Positions 36,694-47,562 of a stretch of DNA of 64,000 nt are shown here, piece by piece. Every line of letters begins with the position of its first letter. The first letter of the stretch is position 1. The DNA comes from Voacanga thouarsii (Eukaryota; Streptophyta; Magnoliopsida; Gentianales; Apocynaceae). The stretch covers positions 349,001 through 413,000 of the forward strand of contig JANUWF010001110.1 of the NCBI GenBank assembly GCA_026120185.1, given 5' to 3'. The translations under genes and the position numbers were made by a program. Under the pieces are notes generated by a model. That model searched no databases. It saw only the letters and a list, made by a program, of their open reading frames with translations, and was not told the DNA's origin.

Positions 36694-37340
36694 CTGTGAG
36701 GAACACAGAGTGAAACACACAGAACAAAGATACAGCAGCAACATTAATCAGAATAACGAAAATCAAGATGGCAAACAAATGCTTTCAGTAATGAGGATTT
36801 TGCCCAGCCCAAATACTTTCTGATCAGCCTTGAAAACTAGTAGAATTCCTACATAAAATGTCAGCATTTTGTTTTTACTTCTCATTTTCAATAATTTCTG
36901 TTAGGAAAACATAAAGGTATCTGACTGTTATGCAGGGTTAATTTTTCACTTTCTTCCTTTCTTTTTCCCCCTCTCTTCCTGTTACTGTTCATTATCATTC
37001 ATAAAAAGTACATTAAAAAATCAGAAGATCCCAATCACAAGCCAAAAAATTAACACCAGAAAGTGAAATCCCACCAAAAAAAAAATTACAGAAGAAAGAA
37101 TTACAAGATCATCTTACACATGCAGAATAACGTAAAAAACATGATTTCACAGTATAAATCTCATTAACAGATCATTCAAGAAGATGGAAGTAATTCAAAG
37201 AAAGAAGAGAAATTGGAGAATTAAGACAGCAAAAGTAAGAACAGTTTCTTAACTGATTAGAAGTGAGAGAGAGTATGAGATGCAGGCAGGAAACTCTCCC
37301 TCCCTCAGACTCTCTCTCTTCTCTAAATAAATCTGGCCTT
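36694..37340 (-). promoter_or_regulatory. Putative BPC leader exon and GA/CT-rich promoter-proximal region
   Basis: Upstream of the inferred donor, this stretch lacks a long frame. Around 37,266-37,330 it has a GA-rich tract on the gene's sense strand (for example GAGAAGAGAGAGAGTCTGAG). GA repeats are the binding sequence of BPC proteins themselves. The transcription start is not located. Confidence 0.4.
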
Positions 37341-37964
37341 GAGGTGAAGAACAAAGTAGAAGAAGGTGCTGATCTTTGGTGAGTTGGAATCCCGATAGGA
37401 CTTGTGTCAGTTGAATTTCCCATATCTCAACGATGCTGTCCTCATAGTGGTGTGACATGCACAAGCCATGAAGGCACCCACTTGTTGTACTCTTTTGTTT
37501 TACACCTTGTTTTGGTCCATAAATGGAGGGGAAGGAAAAAGGGTGGAAGATAGAATGTTTATTTTTATTTGAGAAGCATTTTGCTGGGTTAGAAATAAAG
37601 AAAAGTAAAATTTTATTTTATTTTAATTACTTTTTAATTCATTCTATTTTAAATGAGTCGACAATTTAAAATAGAGGGAAAGAAATCATTCTCTAAATTT
37701 ATTTCTCTTTCTAAATTATCTCATAAACAAATTTAAATAAATTTGTATCTTGATTATTTTAGACTTTATCACTATATTTAGTTCGTAAAAGTAGAAGGGA
37801 AGAAATCAGGGAGAATTTGATACTTTTACTTTTATTAGTAATAAAAATATTTTTATTTTATTTGACTAGATTTGAAAAGGAAGTAAATTTATTTTATTTA
37901 TTTTTTAATTTATCTTATTTTAGACAGATTGAAATTTTGAAATGGAGGGAAAGTTTTTTTTTCC
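37341..37964. other. AT-rich intergenic DNA
   Basis: No gene is recognised. AAATGGAGGGAAAG-like and AAATAGAGGGAAAG-like blocks occur at about 37,670 and 37,939, suggesting old repeat sequence related to the following tandem duplication. Confidence 0.4.
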
Positions 37965-38335
37965 CCTACATTTACTTTCTTTTTTTAATTCCAATCTTAA
38001 CTAAACAAGTTGAGGCAAGTCATGTGTTTATTTTTAAATTTATATCTTCCTTTCTTTTTCTTTTTTTTCTTTTCTCACTCCGACCATAGTGTTATTTATT
38101 TAAAAATAAATTATCTTTTAATAGTCTATATTATATTATAGACTATCAAGATTTGTTTTTCCTTCCTACATTTATTTCTCATTTTAATTCCCATCTTAAC
38201 TAAACAAATTGAGGCAAGTCATGTATTTATTTTTAAATTTATATCTTCCTTTCTTTTCTTTTCTTTTTTTCTAACTCCGGCCATAGTATTATTTATTTAA
38301 AGATAAATTATCTTTTAATAGTCTATATTATAGCA
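37965..38335. repeat. 200-bp tandem duplication
   Basis: Unit 1 (37,965-38,164) and unit 2 (38,165 to about 38,335) share CCTACATTTA, ATCTTAACTAAACAA, TTGAGGCAAGTCATG and TTTTAATAGTCTATATTATA in the same order and orientation. A few substitutions and small indels separate them. The content is non-coding. Confidence 0.85.
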
Positions 38336-39390
38336 TCTATCATGCTTATTCTTAGTATTTTAAAGTTTTAAAACCACCTGTTACTCCCTCTATTTTAAAC
38401 TAAAAATAAAGTCACTAATTAATTAATTAGAAAATCATTTGCCCTGACAACCGTTGATTTTCTTTTGTGTGTAATAAGACCCGCGTCTTCTTTAAAAATT
38501 TACATTGACTTTCCCTTACTATTACTTTGTAGTAAAAAATAATTATTAATTTTCTTTTATATCCTTTGAAAAGAGTTATTTACTTAAAAATATTTTTCAC
38601 ATATAAGTTACAAAAGAACATATGAAAAATAAATAATTCATAAATTCATATTATAACAAATGAGTAATGTATTTATTTGATGATATATATTTGCATGTTC
38701 AACCACAATTTTATCCTAATATTAATTTACTATTAATATTTAAGTTATTTAATATTTTAGCAAGAAATACTTTTTTACTTATTTTTTTATTAGATAGATA
38801 ACCTAATATTTTATAGTATAGTACGAATTTTGCTTTAAAACACTTTGATAAATAAAAAATAAAAATAGAATATTATTTATGAGGTGGTAAATAATAGGAG
38901 GAGCTTTTGCTTTGATATTTAATAAAGAAAATAAAATATGAATATCTAAAATAATTTTTATCTATTTTTATTTTGCCATCTTACCCTTAACAAATTCTCA
39001 TAAATCTCATATAATAGTTTTATATTTATCTTTATTTTATTTTTTAAAATAATTTTTAAATAAAAGTACAGTTAAAATTTTAATATATGTATACATACAC
39101 TTGAGATAGAAAAAGAGAAATTTATAATAATTTCTACTTATATCAAATTTTAAATATAAGAGTTAGTCCCTATTATATAAAAACGGTTGGCGATAATGCT
39201 AGAGCAATTTCTCTTCTGCCAGAGCATTTTTTATTCAAATGACATTATTATCTATTTGATCAAAATATTTAATAAATATTGTCAAAATATTTTAAATCAT
39301 GCTGCAAATCATGTTCCATATACTACCCTCACATGTACACTTAAAAAATTATATAGAAAAAGTAAGAATCAATTAATTCAAATTTTTTAA
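38336..39390. other. AT-rich intergenic DNA before a hAT remnant
   Basis: No gene or clear repeat boundary is seen. The 5' part of the decayed hAT transposase may begin in the last 200 bases. Confidence 0.4.
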
Positions 39391-40975
39391 AATTTTTCTG
39401 TTTAACTTTCTTTATGTAATGATATTTGGAATGATCATTGGCAAACTCATTCTTATATGGGGGTTACATATTATTGGATAGATAATGAATGGAATATTTA
39501 AAAACGATAAATTGCTTATAGGGTCTTTGATGATCCACATTCTATTAAGAATATTTGTTAACTTTTAATTATTATTCTAGAAGAATATAATTTAGTGAAT
39601 AAAATTTCTTCAATTTTTTTTGATAATATTAGTACAAATACTGTCTCAATTACTAATCTTAAAAATTTAATTGAGCCAACTTTTGGAGATAAAATTTTTC
39701 ATGTTAGATGTATATGTCATATTTTAAACTTATGTATATAAGATAGTTTAAAAAATCATGATTTTTATATTAAACCAATAAGGTCTGCTTTTTCTTATTT
39801 ATGGCTTAGGCTTATAGTTTTAAAAAAAAAATTGAGTTAATTTTGTAGACGTAATGGCATAAAATTAAAACAATTTCCAAAAGATATCTCAAATAGATGG
39901 AATTTAACATACGAATTGCTAAATGAATATTTTCCATATAAAGAGCTTTTATGTGTTTTTTTTTTTTTTTTTGCAAATAGAGCTATTGAAATATATTTGT
40001 TTCATCAATAATGGAATGTTTGTGAAGGTATTTTAAATATATTAAAAATATTTAATGATACTACTTATAATTTAGTTGGTGTTTATTATCCTACTACACA
40101 TTTAGTTATTCAAGAATGTATTAATATTAGTGGTATTTTTAATGAATATTCTAGTGATGTTCTTTTGTCTCCTTGTATTAATGCAATGAAAACTAAATGG
40201 TTAAAATATTATTTAGAAATATCTTATGTTAATTTAGTAGTTATTGTTCTTGATCCACATATGAGAATGGAAGGTTACAGGAATATCTTACTTGTTATTA
40301 TAATTCTTTATTTTCTAAATACAATATTGATAATGATGATGGTGACGACGACGACAATAGTACTCAAAATCTTACATATCCTCGGAATATTTTTTTGTAC
40401 AATAGTTAATGTAAGGGATATTCTTTATGACTTATATTATGAATATTTTACAAGGTATGATGATGAATATTTTACAAGGTATGATGAGTCTATCCAAAAA
40501 ACTCAAAATATTGACATTCTGATATCTGGATCTTCAAGAATTAATTGGACAACTAAGATGATGGTGGAAAGGTCAAAACGACCAAGAGGATTTTCAAATT
40601 TCACGGCGGAAATTGAATTATATCTAACTTATGATTTGAAATGGAATGAAATAGGTGAAAGATTTGATGTTTTCAAGCGGTGGAGAGAGAATGAAAGTTT
40701 ATTTCTTGTTATAACATTAATAGTCAAGGAGATTCTTACTGTTCTCGTTTCAACTGTTGCAGTAGAACAAGCCTTTAGTGTTGGAGGAAACATTTTGAGT
40801 GAAACTCGCTCAAGAATGGCATTAGAAGTTTTTGAAGTTTAAGCGTGTTTAGATAATTGGATTAGAGTTAAAAATCATTAACAAGAAAATATGTTGCCAG
40901 ATCTCAACGAATGTTTGGATGTAGACATTGAAGAAACTACAATAGTCAAAAGTGAAGATTATTAAAGATAAAAAT
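39391..40975 (+). pseudogene. hAT-family transposase remnant (RICESLEEPER-like)
   Basis: Fragments in order are a WNDHWQTHSYMGVTYYWID segment, RVFDDPHS, a FFDNISTNTVSI stretch, HVRCICHILNLC, SNRWNLTYELL and CINAMKTKWLKYY. Last comes the dimerisation domain, FKRWRENESLFLVITLIVKE and VSTVAVEQAFSVGGNILSET, ending ACLDNWIRV. These are hallmarks of hAT transposases. Many stops and frameshifts, an A-tract insertion near 39,960 and a 24-bp tandem duplication (40,441-40,488) show decay. A likely right end lies near 41,290, where the complement reads CAGGGTTGACAAATCTCCG. A matching left terminus was not found. Confidence 0.82.
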
Positions 40976-41299
40976 GGGTTAAAAGGTAAGAGAATTACGA
41001 TAATTTTGATTCCTCTATACCCTAAAAGGATATGTAGGTAACTTAATTTTATAAAATTAAAATTAACTTCAAACTCATTTTTTTATATCTTATGTTTTAA
41101 ATTATTTTTTACTTATTTTGTACCTTTTCTAAAAATAAAAAAAATAAAAAATTACTAAATCGGAGGTTAGCCAACTGTAACCGTAACTGCGAAATTGGAG
41201 TCGAGTGTTTAAGGTTGAGGTTTGCCATTTTGGCCAACTATCAATTGAAAATTAATCAAATGTCAATCGGAGATTTGTCAACCCTGGCCATCCCTAAAG

Positions 41300-42964
41300 T
41301 TTAAATTAATGTGACTAAAATGAATTCTTTAACAAGCAACAACTTATTTGATTAATTTCTGCTATCTCCATACTATAAAAAGAAGGGGGGGGGGACACGT
41401 GGGAGGACTTGCCCTTTGCCCCATTACAATTAGAGTCATTTTCAAAATTATTTATAAATGAATGGATGGGAATAGGAAAAAAAAAAATCCCTTACTATGT
41501 CTACAAATTTTTTTTTTAAACATTCCATCTTAAACATCAATTATATATTTTTCTGTTGGCCTGCCTTCACCCCTATGTTACCTTTCAATCGAGAGATCCA
41601 AACCCTTTGCGGACAGTTTTTTTCCATAGCATTGTGGGCTCTGCCAGACCGCCTATGGGCCAATCCTTCATGCAAAACAATCATACGGCTTTGGATAGAA
41701 ATGTATAGCCTCTTGACCTTTTGCCATATCACACATTGAAGACCTAATTAAACAAGTGATGCAGCTTGAAGCGCCTATACACACACACATATATATATAT
41801 ATATGCAGCTTGAAGTGCCTATGGATACACATTTTTGAAAAGACAAAAATACTCATTATTGACGAAAAATGAACAAAGCAAAACATAACTCCTTTTTCTC
41901 TATTATAAAAATATATATGTATATGTCTATATGAGATGGAACAAGAAGGTAGGGGTTTAGAGGGTAAATTATATAAAAATATATATTAAAGAGTAATGAT
42001 ATAACTTTTCAAAAAATTTTAAAAGATGATATGTAAATTTAAATAGATTACACTATTTTTTTTTATTTTTTAAAGAAAATTTTTATAATTTTAAAAGTTT
42101 TTAGAAACGGGATGTGTCTTCTTTAGTTGCAATATAGAGAGAGATTGTTGAAAGGATTTATTTTTTTACCTAAATTGAATTACTTTTAAAATAAGAAACT
42201 AAGATCAAATGTAAATCACAAACGTGACGAAATGGGGATAAGTTATATGCTGAAAACAATGCAAAACCATTATCTTTTGTTTTTCTCAAAATTGAATAAG
42301 TTAGAACAAAACATGAATTAAATTTAAAATAATTTTAATCAAATGGGCTATCCTTACTTTTTCATTTTAACTACTTTAGAAAATAGTTATTTTTTCTTTT
42401 TTTTTTTTAGTTTTTAACCGAGCGAACTTGCATCCCTTTTCTTTTTCTTTTTCTTTTTTTTTCTTTTTAATACTTTAGGAAGCTATTATTTTGTTTTTCT
42501 ATACCTCGAGGCAGAGCAAATTGGAGGAAGGGTGAACATAAAATTTTTTGAAATTCTTAATCTTTAGAAAAATTATATAAATGTGTGTATGTAATGGAAC
42601 TAAGGATCAATCTATATTACTTACCAAAATTATTTTTCTACAATTACCCTAATTTTACTCTTTTCAAATTTCCCCCTCATAGCAATAAATCATCAAAATT
42701 GAAAATTGGAACAACAATGCCTTCTTTCTTCACCATCCCTATTGGGCATATGCGACCTTTGATTTGTTTGGTTGTCCATAAGTGACCATTGATCTTATAT
42801 GATCATATTGATGAATTTTAAAATCTTATCTTTGACGTTTTATCACATATTATTTATTTTATTTTTTATTTTTGTCACTTAAAAATTTTATCTAAATAGA
42901 TTTTTACAATGCCAATTAAAAATTTCTTTTGTGAGATTTAAACAAAAAAAGAATCTTTTTACCT

Positions 42965-42969
<5 letters not shown>
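41300..42969. other. Intergenic DNA, no recognised gene
   Basis: It contains a G10 tract near 41,384-41,393, a CACACA/TATATA tract at 41,778-41,804 flanked by a duplicated GATGCAGCTTGAAG segment, and CTTTTT-rich tracts around 42,390-42,470. The frames seen here have no recognisable motifs. Confidence 0.4.

Positions 42970-43009
<40 letters not shown>
42970..43009. repeat. (TA)n microsatellite
   Basis: About 19 consecutive TA units. Confidence 0.9.
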
Positions 43010-43012
<3 letters not shown>

Positions 43013-43040
43013 ATAAGAGCTGTAAAAGGCTTCCTGTTGT

Positions 43041-43318
43041 GACACGTGGCAGTTTCTGCAGCTCCCGTCATGACAAGGGACATCGTCCCTTTGAGTCACG
43101 TAGCGTGTTGAATTCACATTATATATATTTTTTTAAAAATTAAAAATTAGCTAACTTAATTTATCTACTGTGTTGAATTTACATTACATTTAAAAAAAAA
43201 AAAAGTCAGCTGACTTAATCATAACGATTGAGTTTATGAGAAAATTCATAATTTCAAAAGTCTATCTTTACATTAGATTATCAAATCTGATGTTGCCAAG
43301 TAGTAATGCCTATATAAT
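43041..43318 (+). promoter_or_regulatory. Promoter-like segment (ABRE-like motif and TATA box)
   Basis: GACACGTGGC at 43,041-43,050 contains the ABRE/G-box core. A CCTATATAATAG TATA-like box lies at 43,309-43,320. Between them is a diverged duplication of GTGTTGAATT-ACATTA segments (about 43,106 and 43,172). The spacing is plausible for a plant promoter driving the broken frame that follows, but nothing shows activity. Confidence 0.35.
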
Positions 43319-43393
43319 AGCCACCCATGTATCCAACTTTATCTGAGTATTTCAATTCCAATCCAGTTACTTCTTCTAGAACACATTTTCACT

Positions 43394-43560
43394 TTTCCTC
43401 CAACGGAACCGCCATGATGAAGAGGAGGATGAAGATGATGAAGCAGACTCTAAATCAAATGTCGAGAACAATAGTCTCTCTAGGTCCAAACTTCAAAACA
43501 TTAACAATGGACGGTGGCACCAGTGCAGCATTTGCAAGAGTGCCTTCCACTACTCCCAAT
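43394..43560 (+). pseudogene. Possible C2H2 zinc-finger gene remnant
   Basis: One frame reads an acidic stretch (EEEDEDDEAD), then KSNVENNSLSRSKLQ and WHQCSICKSAFHYSQSSLRAL before a stop. C-x2-C-x3-F-x3-Q-x-L resembles the first half of a plant C2H2 finger (QALGGH type), but the histidines are not in place. It lies about 80 bp after a TATA-like box. Another frame is open over the same bases (43,327-43,680) without recognisable features. Identification is weak. Confidence 0.25.
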
Positions 43561-43680
43561 CATCCCTTAGGGCCCTCTAGATGTGCTAAGTTTCTTCCCC
43601 CTCTCCTCTCTGACAAGAGTATGTTTTTCCCCTTTCCTCTCAAGGTTATAGTTCATAAGATTAATTTCAAAATGATTTAA

Positions 43681-44620
43681 TTTGATGTGCATGTTTTAAT
43701 GGTTTTGGTTGTGCTTTATGTGCTATTCTCTCTTTCTTTCTTCTCTTTCTATGCTATCAACTTTAGAGTGCCCTTCATGCTTTCTCTATTATTCTTATTG
43801 TATTTTCGTTCTCTTGCTACTTGAAAAGGAGCGCAATGATTGGGAGCCCAATTGAGAACGGTGGCTAGATATGGCGAATGCAACGAAGTAGGCACTTATT
43901 AATGGAAGAACATTGTTCATGGACATCAAGAGCCATTTGTAGATGTTCAAAACCAAGAAACGATACAGTGATTTCTATTGTGTTTATCCACATTATCTGA
44001 ATTTAGATTATGAAATTGTTTGTTTGAATATGGGCCCTTTTTATTTATTTATTCAATTGATTTAGGATAGGCTTTTGTGTTTGATGAATGAAAAATATCA
44101 GACATCCATTGAGAAAGTTGGATTTTTTGAAGTTTTATTTCACTTGAATTGGCAATTTGGTTTATTCCGGGCATAATAGTAAATTTTTTTTGGGGAGGGG
44201 GGAGAGTTAATTTTCCCCCTTTTTTTCTTCTTCTTTTATTGTTTCCTAGTTGTGCATTTGTGTTGCATGGTTGAGTTGAAGGTTGTTTCTTCAAAAGCAC
44301 CTTTCCAAGAAAAGTTTGAGTAAAAGACTAGGTCCAAGAAAATAGTTTAAAAAAACTTACGTAGAGGACAAGTTTTATTTTTTTTGAAATTTTTGTGGTT
44401 TTGTTTTTTTTTTTCATTTCTCAAAATGTCAATATTTGAGTAAATAATTTAAAAATAACCTTTCTATAAATGTTGATAAGAATTTCCTGCTATGTTGGCA
44501 TTGACCGAATATCCAAATTAAATTTACATGTACGATTGCTTAATAAAGGATATTTGGAAATTGTGTATATGTTCATCAATTTGTACTTTTGTTCTCACTG
44601 ATTTAGTGATATTGTGTTCT
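43681..44620. other. Intergenic or intronic DNA
   Basis: No gene is recognised. T-rich tracts occur near 44,220 and 44,400. Confidence 0.4.
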
Positions 44621-44623
44621 TTT

Positions 44624-44905
44624 AGAGGCAGAAGTAATCTTTACATTGTGGAAATTTGCTCTTTTGTTCGAAACACGCCGGCCAACATCTTCTATGGATG
44701 CAACAAACTATCAATCAGAAGAACCACAAGAAATGTCATATGAAGAAGCCAATGCATTCTTTGATTTAGCTCCTTCTTTGGATGATGAAGAAGAAATCAT
44801 CAGAAACATAAAAGATTTTATTGGGAGGAATTCTTCAATAATGGGCAAGTTGTGTAGGATGAGAAGAAAGTGTCATATTAATTTATCTTTTGAATTAAGT
44901 AGTTG
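44624..44905 (+). other. Unrecognised exon-like open stretch
   Basis: Following a possible acceptor (TTCTTTTAG), an open frame runs AEVIFTLWKFALLFETRRPT, then an acidic segment with EEPQEMSYEEANAFFDLAPS and LDDEEEIIRNIKDFIGRN, ending at a stop at 44,904. The acidic composition and codon use look more coding-like than the surroundings, but no family is recognised. It could be a 3' exon of the broken gene starting near 43,330. Its end overlaps a tandem duplication. Confidence 0.25.
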
Positions 44906-45835
44906 AATTATCTTGAATAAACAGCTCCTTTTTCTTTTGCCTTTTGTTTTTCTTTATTTTTTTTGGAGGGATTAGATAGTGGAAGAACAAAAAAAAAATG
45001 AAAATTTAGTTTTCGAAGGCATGTTAAGCTTCATATGACTTTGTACCTTATTATCTTTTCACATTATGCCTAATGATAACGATGTAGTTAGGTTTTGTCT
45101 TCGTTTGCTCTTTGCTTAGTTGGTATCAAAATGAATTTAAATTTTAATTTGGGTGGTTGGGATTAGGTGTTAGCTATTTTGTAATGCAATCTCTTATTAT
45201 ATGGCATATGTGTGTTCCAAAAATATCTAGACTTTATTTTGGTTTGACCAAAATGATGATAAGGGTATCTTCCAAGCTATCTCCCATTTGTCACATGTTA
45301 ATTTGATTCTATTCCTTGGCAAAGTTTGGCCTTTGGTTTGTGATGTGAAGAAAGCGTCATATGACTTTATCTTTTGAATTAAGTAGTTGAATTATCCTGG
45401 ATAAACAGTTTCTTTTTCTTTTGCCTTTTGTTTTTATTTATTATTTTTTTTGGAGGGATTAGATAGTGGAAGAACAAAAAAAAAATGAAAATTTAGTTTC
45501 CGAAGCTACATTAAGCTTCATATGACTTTGTACCTTATTATCTTTTCACATTATGCCTAATGATAATGATGTAGTTAGGTTTTGTCTTCGTTTGCTCTCT
45601 GCTTAGTTGGTATCAAAATGAATTTAAATTTTAATTTGGGTGGTTGGAATTAGGTGTTAGCTATTGTGTAATGCAATCTCTTATTGTATGACATATATGT
45701 GTTCCAAAAACATCTAGACTTTATGATATTTTGGTTTGACCAAAATGATGATGAGGGTATCTTCCAAGCTATCTCCAATTTGTCACATTTTAAATTTGGT
45801 TCTATTCCTTAGCAAAGTTTGGCCTTTGGTTTGTG
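44855..45835. repeat. 484-bp tandem duplication
   Basis: Unit 1 (44,855-45,338) and unit 2 (45,339 to about 45,835) run in parallel and are highly similar. Shared blocks include AAGAAAG-GTCATAT, GGAGGGATTAGATAGTGGAA, CCTAATGATAA-GATGTAGTT and TGCAATCTCTTATT. Differences are scattered substitutions and short indels in T/A runs. No coding content is recognised apart from the overlap with the preceding open stretch. Confidence 0.92.
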
Positions 45836-46403
45836 TTACTCCCATTGTAGTTGGTTGGATCAGACTTGGTAAAAAAGTTTGAAGCAATTGGGATGGGGTG
45901 ATAAGACAAAGAAAAATTGTGTATTTGAATGAATTGTAAGGATATTTGATTATTGTATTTTTTTAAAGTTTTTTATCTGAATTCACTAATTAATTAAATT
46001 AATTGAATTCATTTAAGAATTCATATATCTTAAAGAATTCAGATGAAGGTAACTAAATTCTTAATTAATTAAATAATTAACTAAATTAATTAATAAACAT
46101 ATACGTGTATTTCATATTTTACATTGAATCGTGAGATTCTTTGAGATTTCATATAAAGTTAACTGAATTAATTGAATTCTTGGAGTATGTTTAAAATGTA
46201 ATACAAACTTAGCAATGTATCATGCAATGCACGAGTATCAACTCAGTCGTATTTAATTTTAGATTATTTAATAAGATTTCTATTGGCTGTTTTATATTTA
46301 TTAAAATATTTTTAATATTAATTAGATAGTATGAAATTAATTTTGAATATTTTGTTTACTAAAAATAGATACAATGCTAACATACTATCTTTATGTAATA
46401 GCA

Positions 46404-46443
<40 letters not shown>

Positions 46444-46554
46444 TCCTCTCTAAAATTGTTTATAAAATTTATAATATTATAGTATATTATATCCTTACTT
46501 ATAGTTTACTTTCTCAACTTTAAGTTTTTGACTTTGTATTTATTTTGCTATATT
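45836..46554. other. AT-rich intergenic DNA with (TA)n
   Basis: No gene is seen. A (TA)n microsatellite occupies about 46,406-46,438, and AATTAATTAAAT-type tracts occur at 45,990-46,090. Confidence 0.5.
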
Positions 46555-47377
46555 ATTTTTGCAACACCTTATATTTCCATGTTATAGTGGGCCTTATCTT
46601 CGTAGGATGTTACCTCATCTGATCTCCTAGACAAGGGATCTTTATAACGATTTATAACTTAATACACAATAGAATCACACTATAACTTCAAAATGTACAT
46701 GGCATTCAATTCAATTCAAACTTATTATTCATAGCATTTACAAAAATATCATATTTCCCGTTTCGACCCCATTATCCTTCCACAGTGCCACTCCGATTTT
46801 TGACCGTACAATAGAGCCAAAATAGGAAAATATAAAGACACATGTGAGTGCAAAACATGCAGTGAGTTCAGTGTATACCCGTGATTTTCCATTAAAAGGG
46901 GTTTCATAACATTTTCCAACAGTTGTACATATATAAATGATAACATGTTTGTAACTTTGGTTTTGAGCTTGTAACCGTCAATCACATTGCGGTTTTAATT
47001 CATTTGATGATGGGATCTCATCCCATCAATAACAATAATCAGAAGGAAACTCAGTTCAATCATAAATATCAACACTATAAGATTTCAATCCTATAAACAT
47101 GATACGTGGCACAAAGTCTTATGAATAGAGCAACGCAATACTTTTGAAAACTACTTAATACTTCCTTAAAGGATTTCACAAACAGTTTCCAAGTACTTGG
47201 TACACAAAAGTACTTCTAAAAACAACTTATACATAAAAAACAATTTCATGAATTTTTATAGAAAAACACCGGCCAAAACGATATTTATAAAATAAAAGAG
47301 ACTCACCTCGTTTTATATGTAAACCTCAAGTGAAGTTCACATAATTAATTGAGTAAAATCAATCTTTCAAAGTCACT

Positions 47378-47380
<3 letters not shown>

Positions 47381-47434
<54 letters not shown>
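47381..47434. repeat. (TC)27 microsatellite
   Basis: Fifty-four bases of uninterrupted TC repeat within the outer solo LTR. Confidence 0.95.
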
Positions 47435-47436
<2 letters not shown>

Positions 47437-47562
47437 TTTTCTTTCCTTTTTCCTTTACTTTCTCAGGTTCCTTCTCTTTTTCTCCCGATTTTCTTCTTCT
47501 CCTCCTCTCTTTTCATTTCTTCTGGGCCTCCCTTTTTCTTTCTCTTGATTTCCCTCTTCTTC

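Noticed and set aside
41497..41739. Open frames on both strands around a GC-richer patch
   Set aside because: No recognised motif or splice context; left as intergenic.
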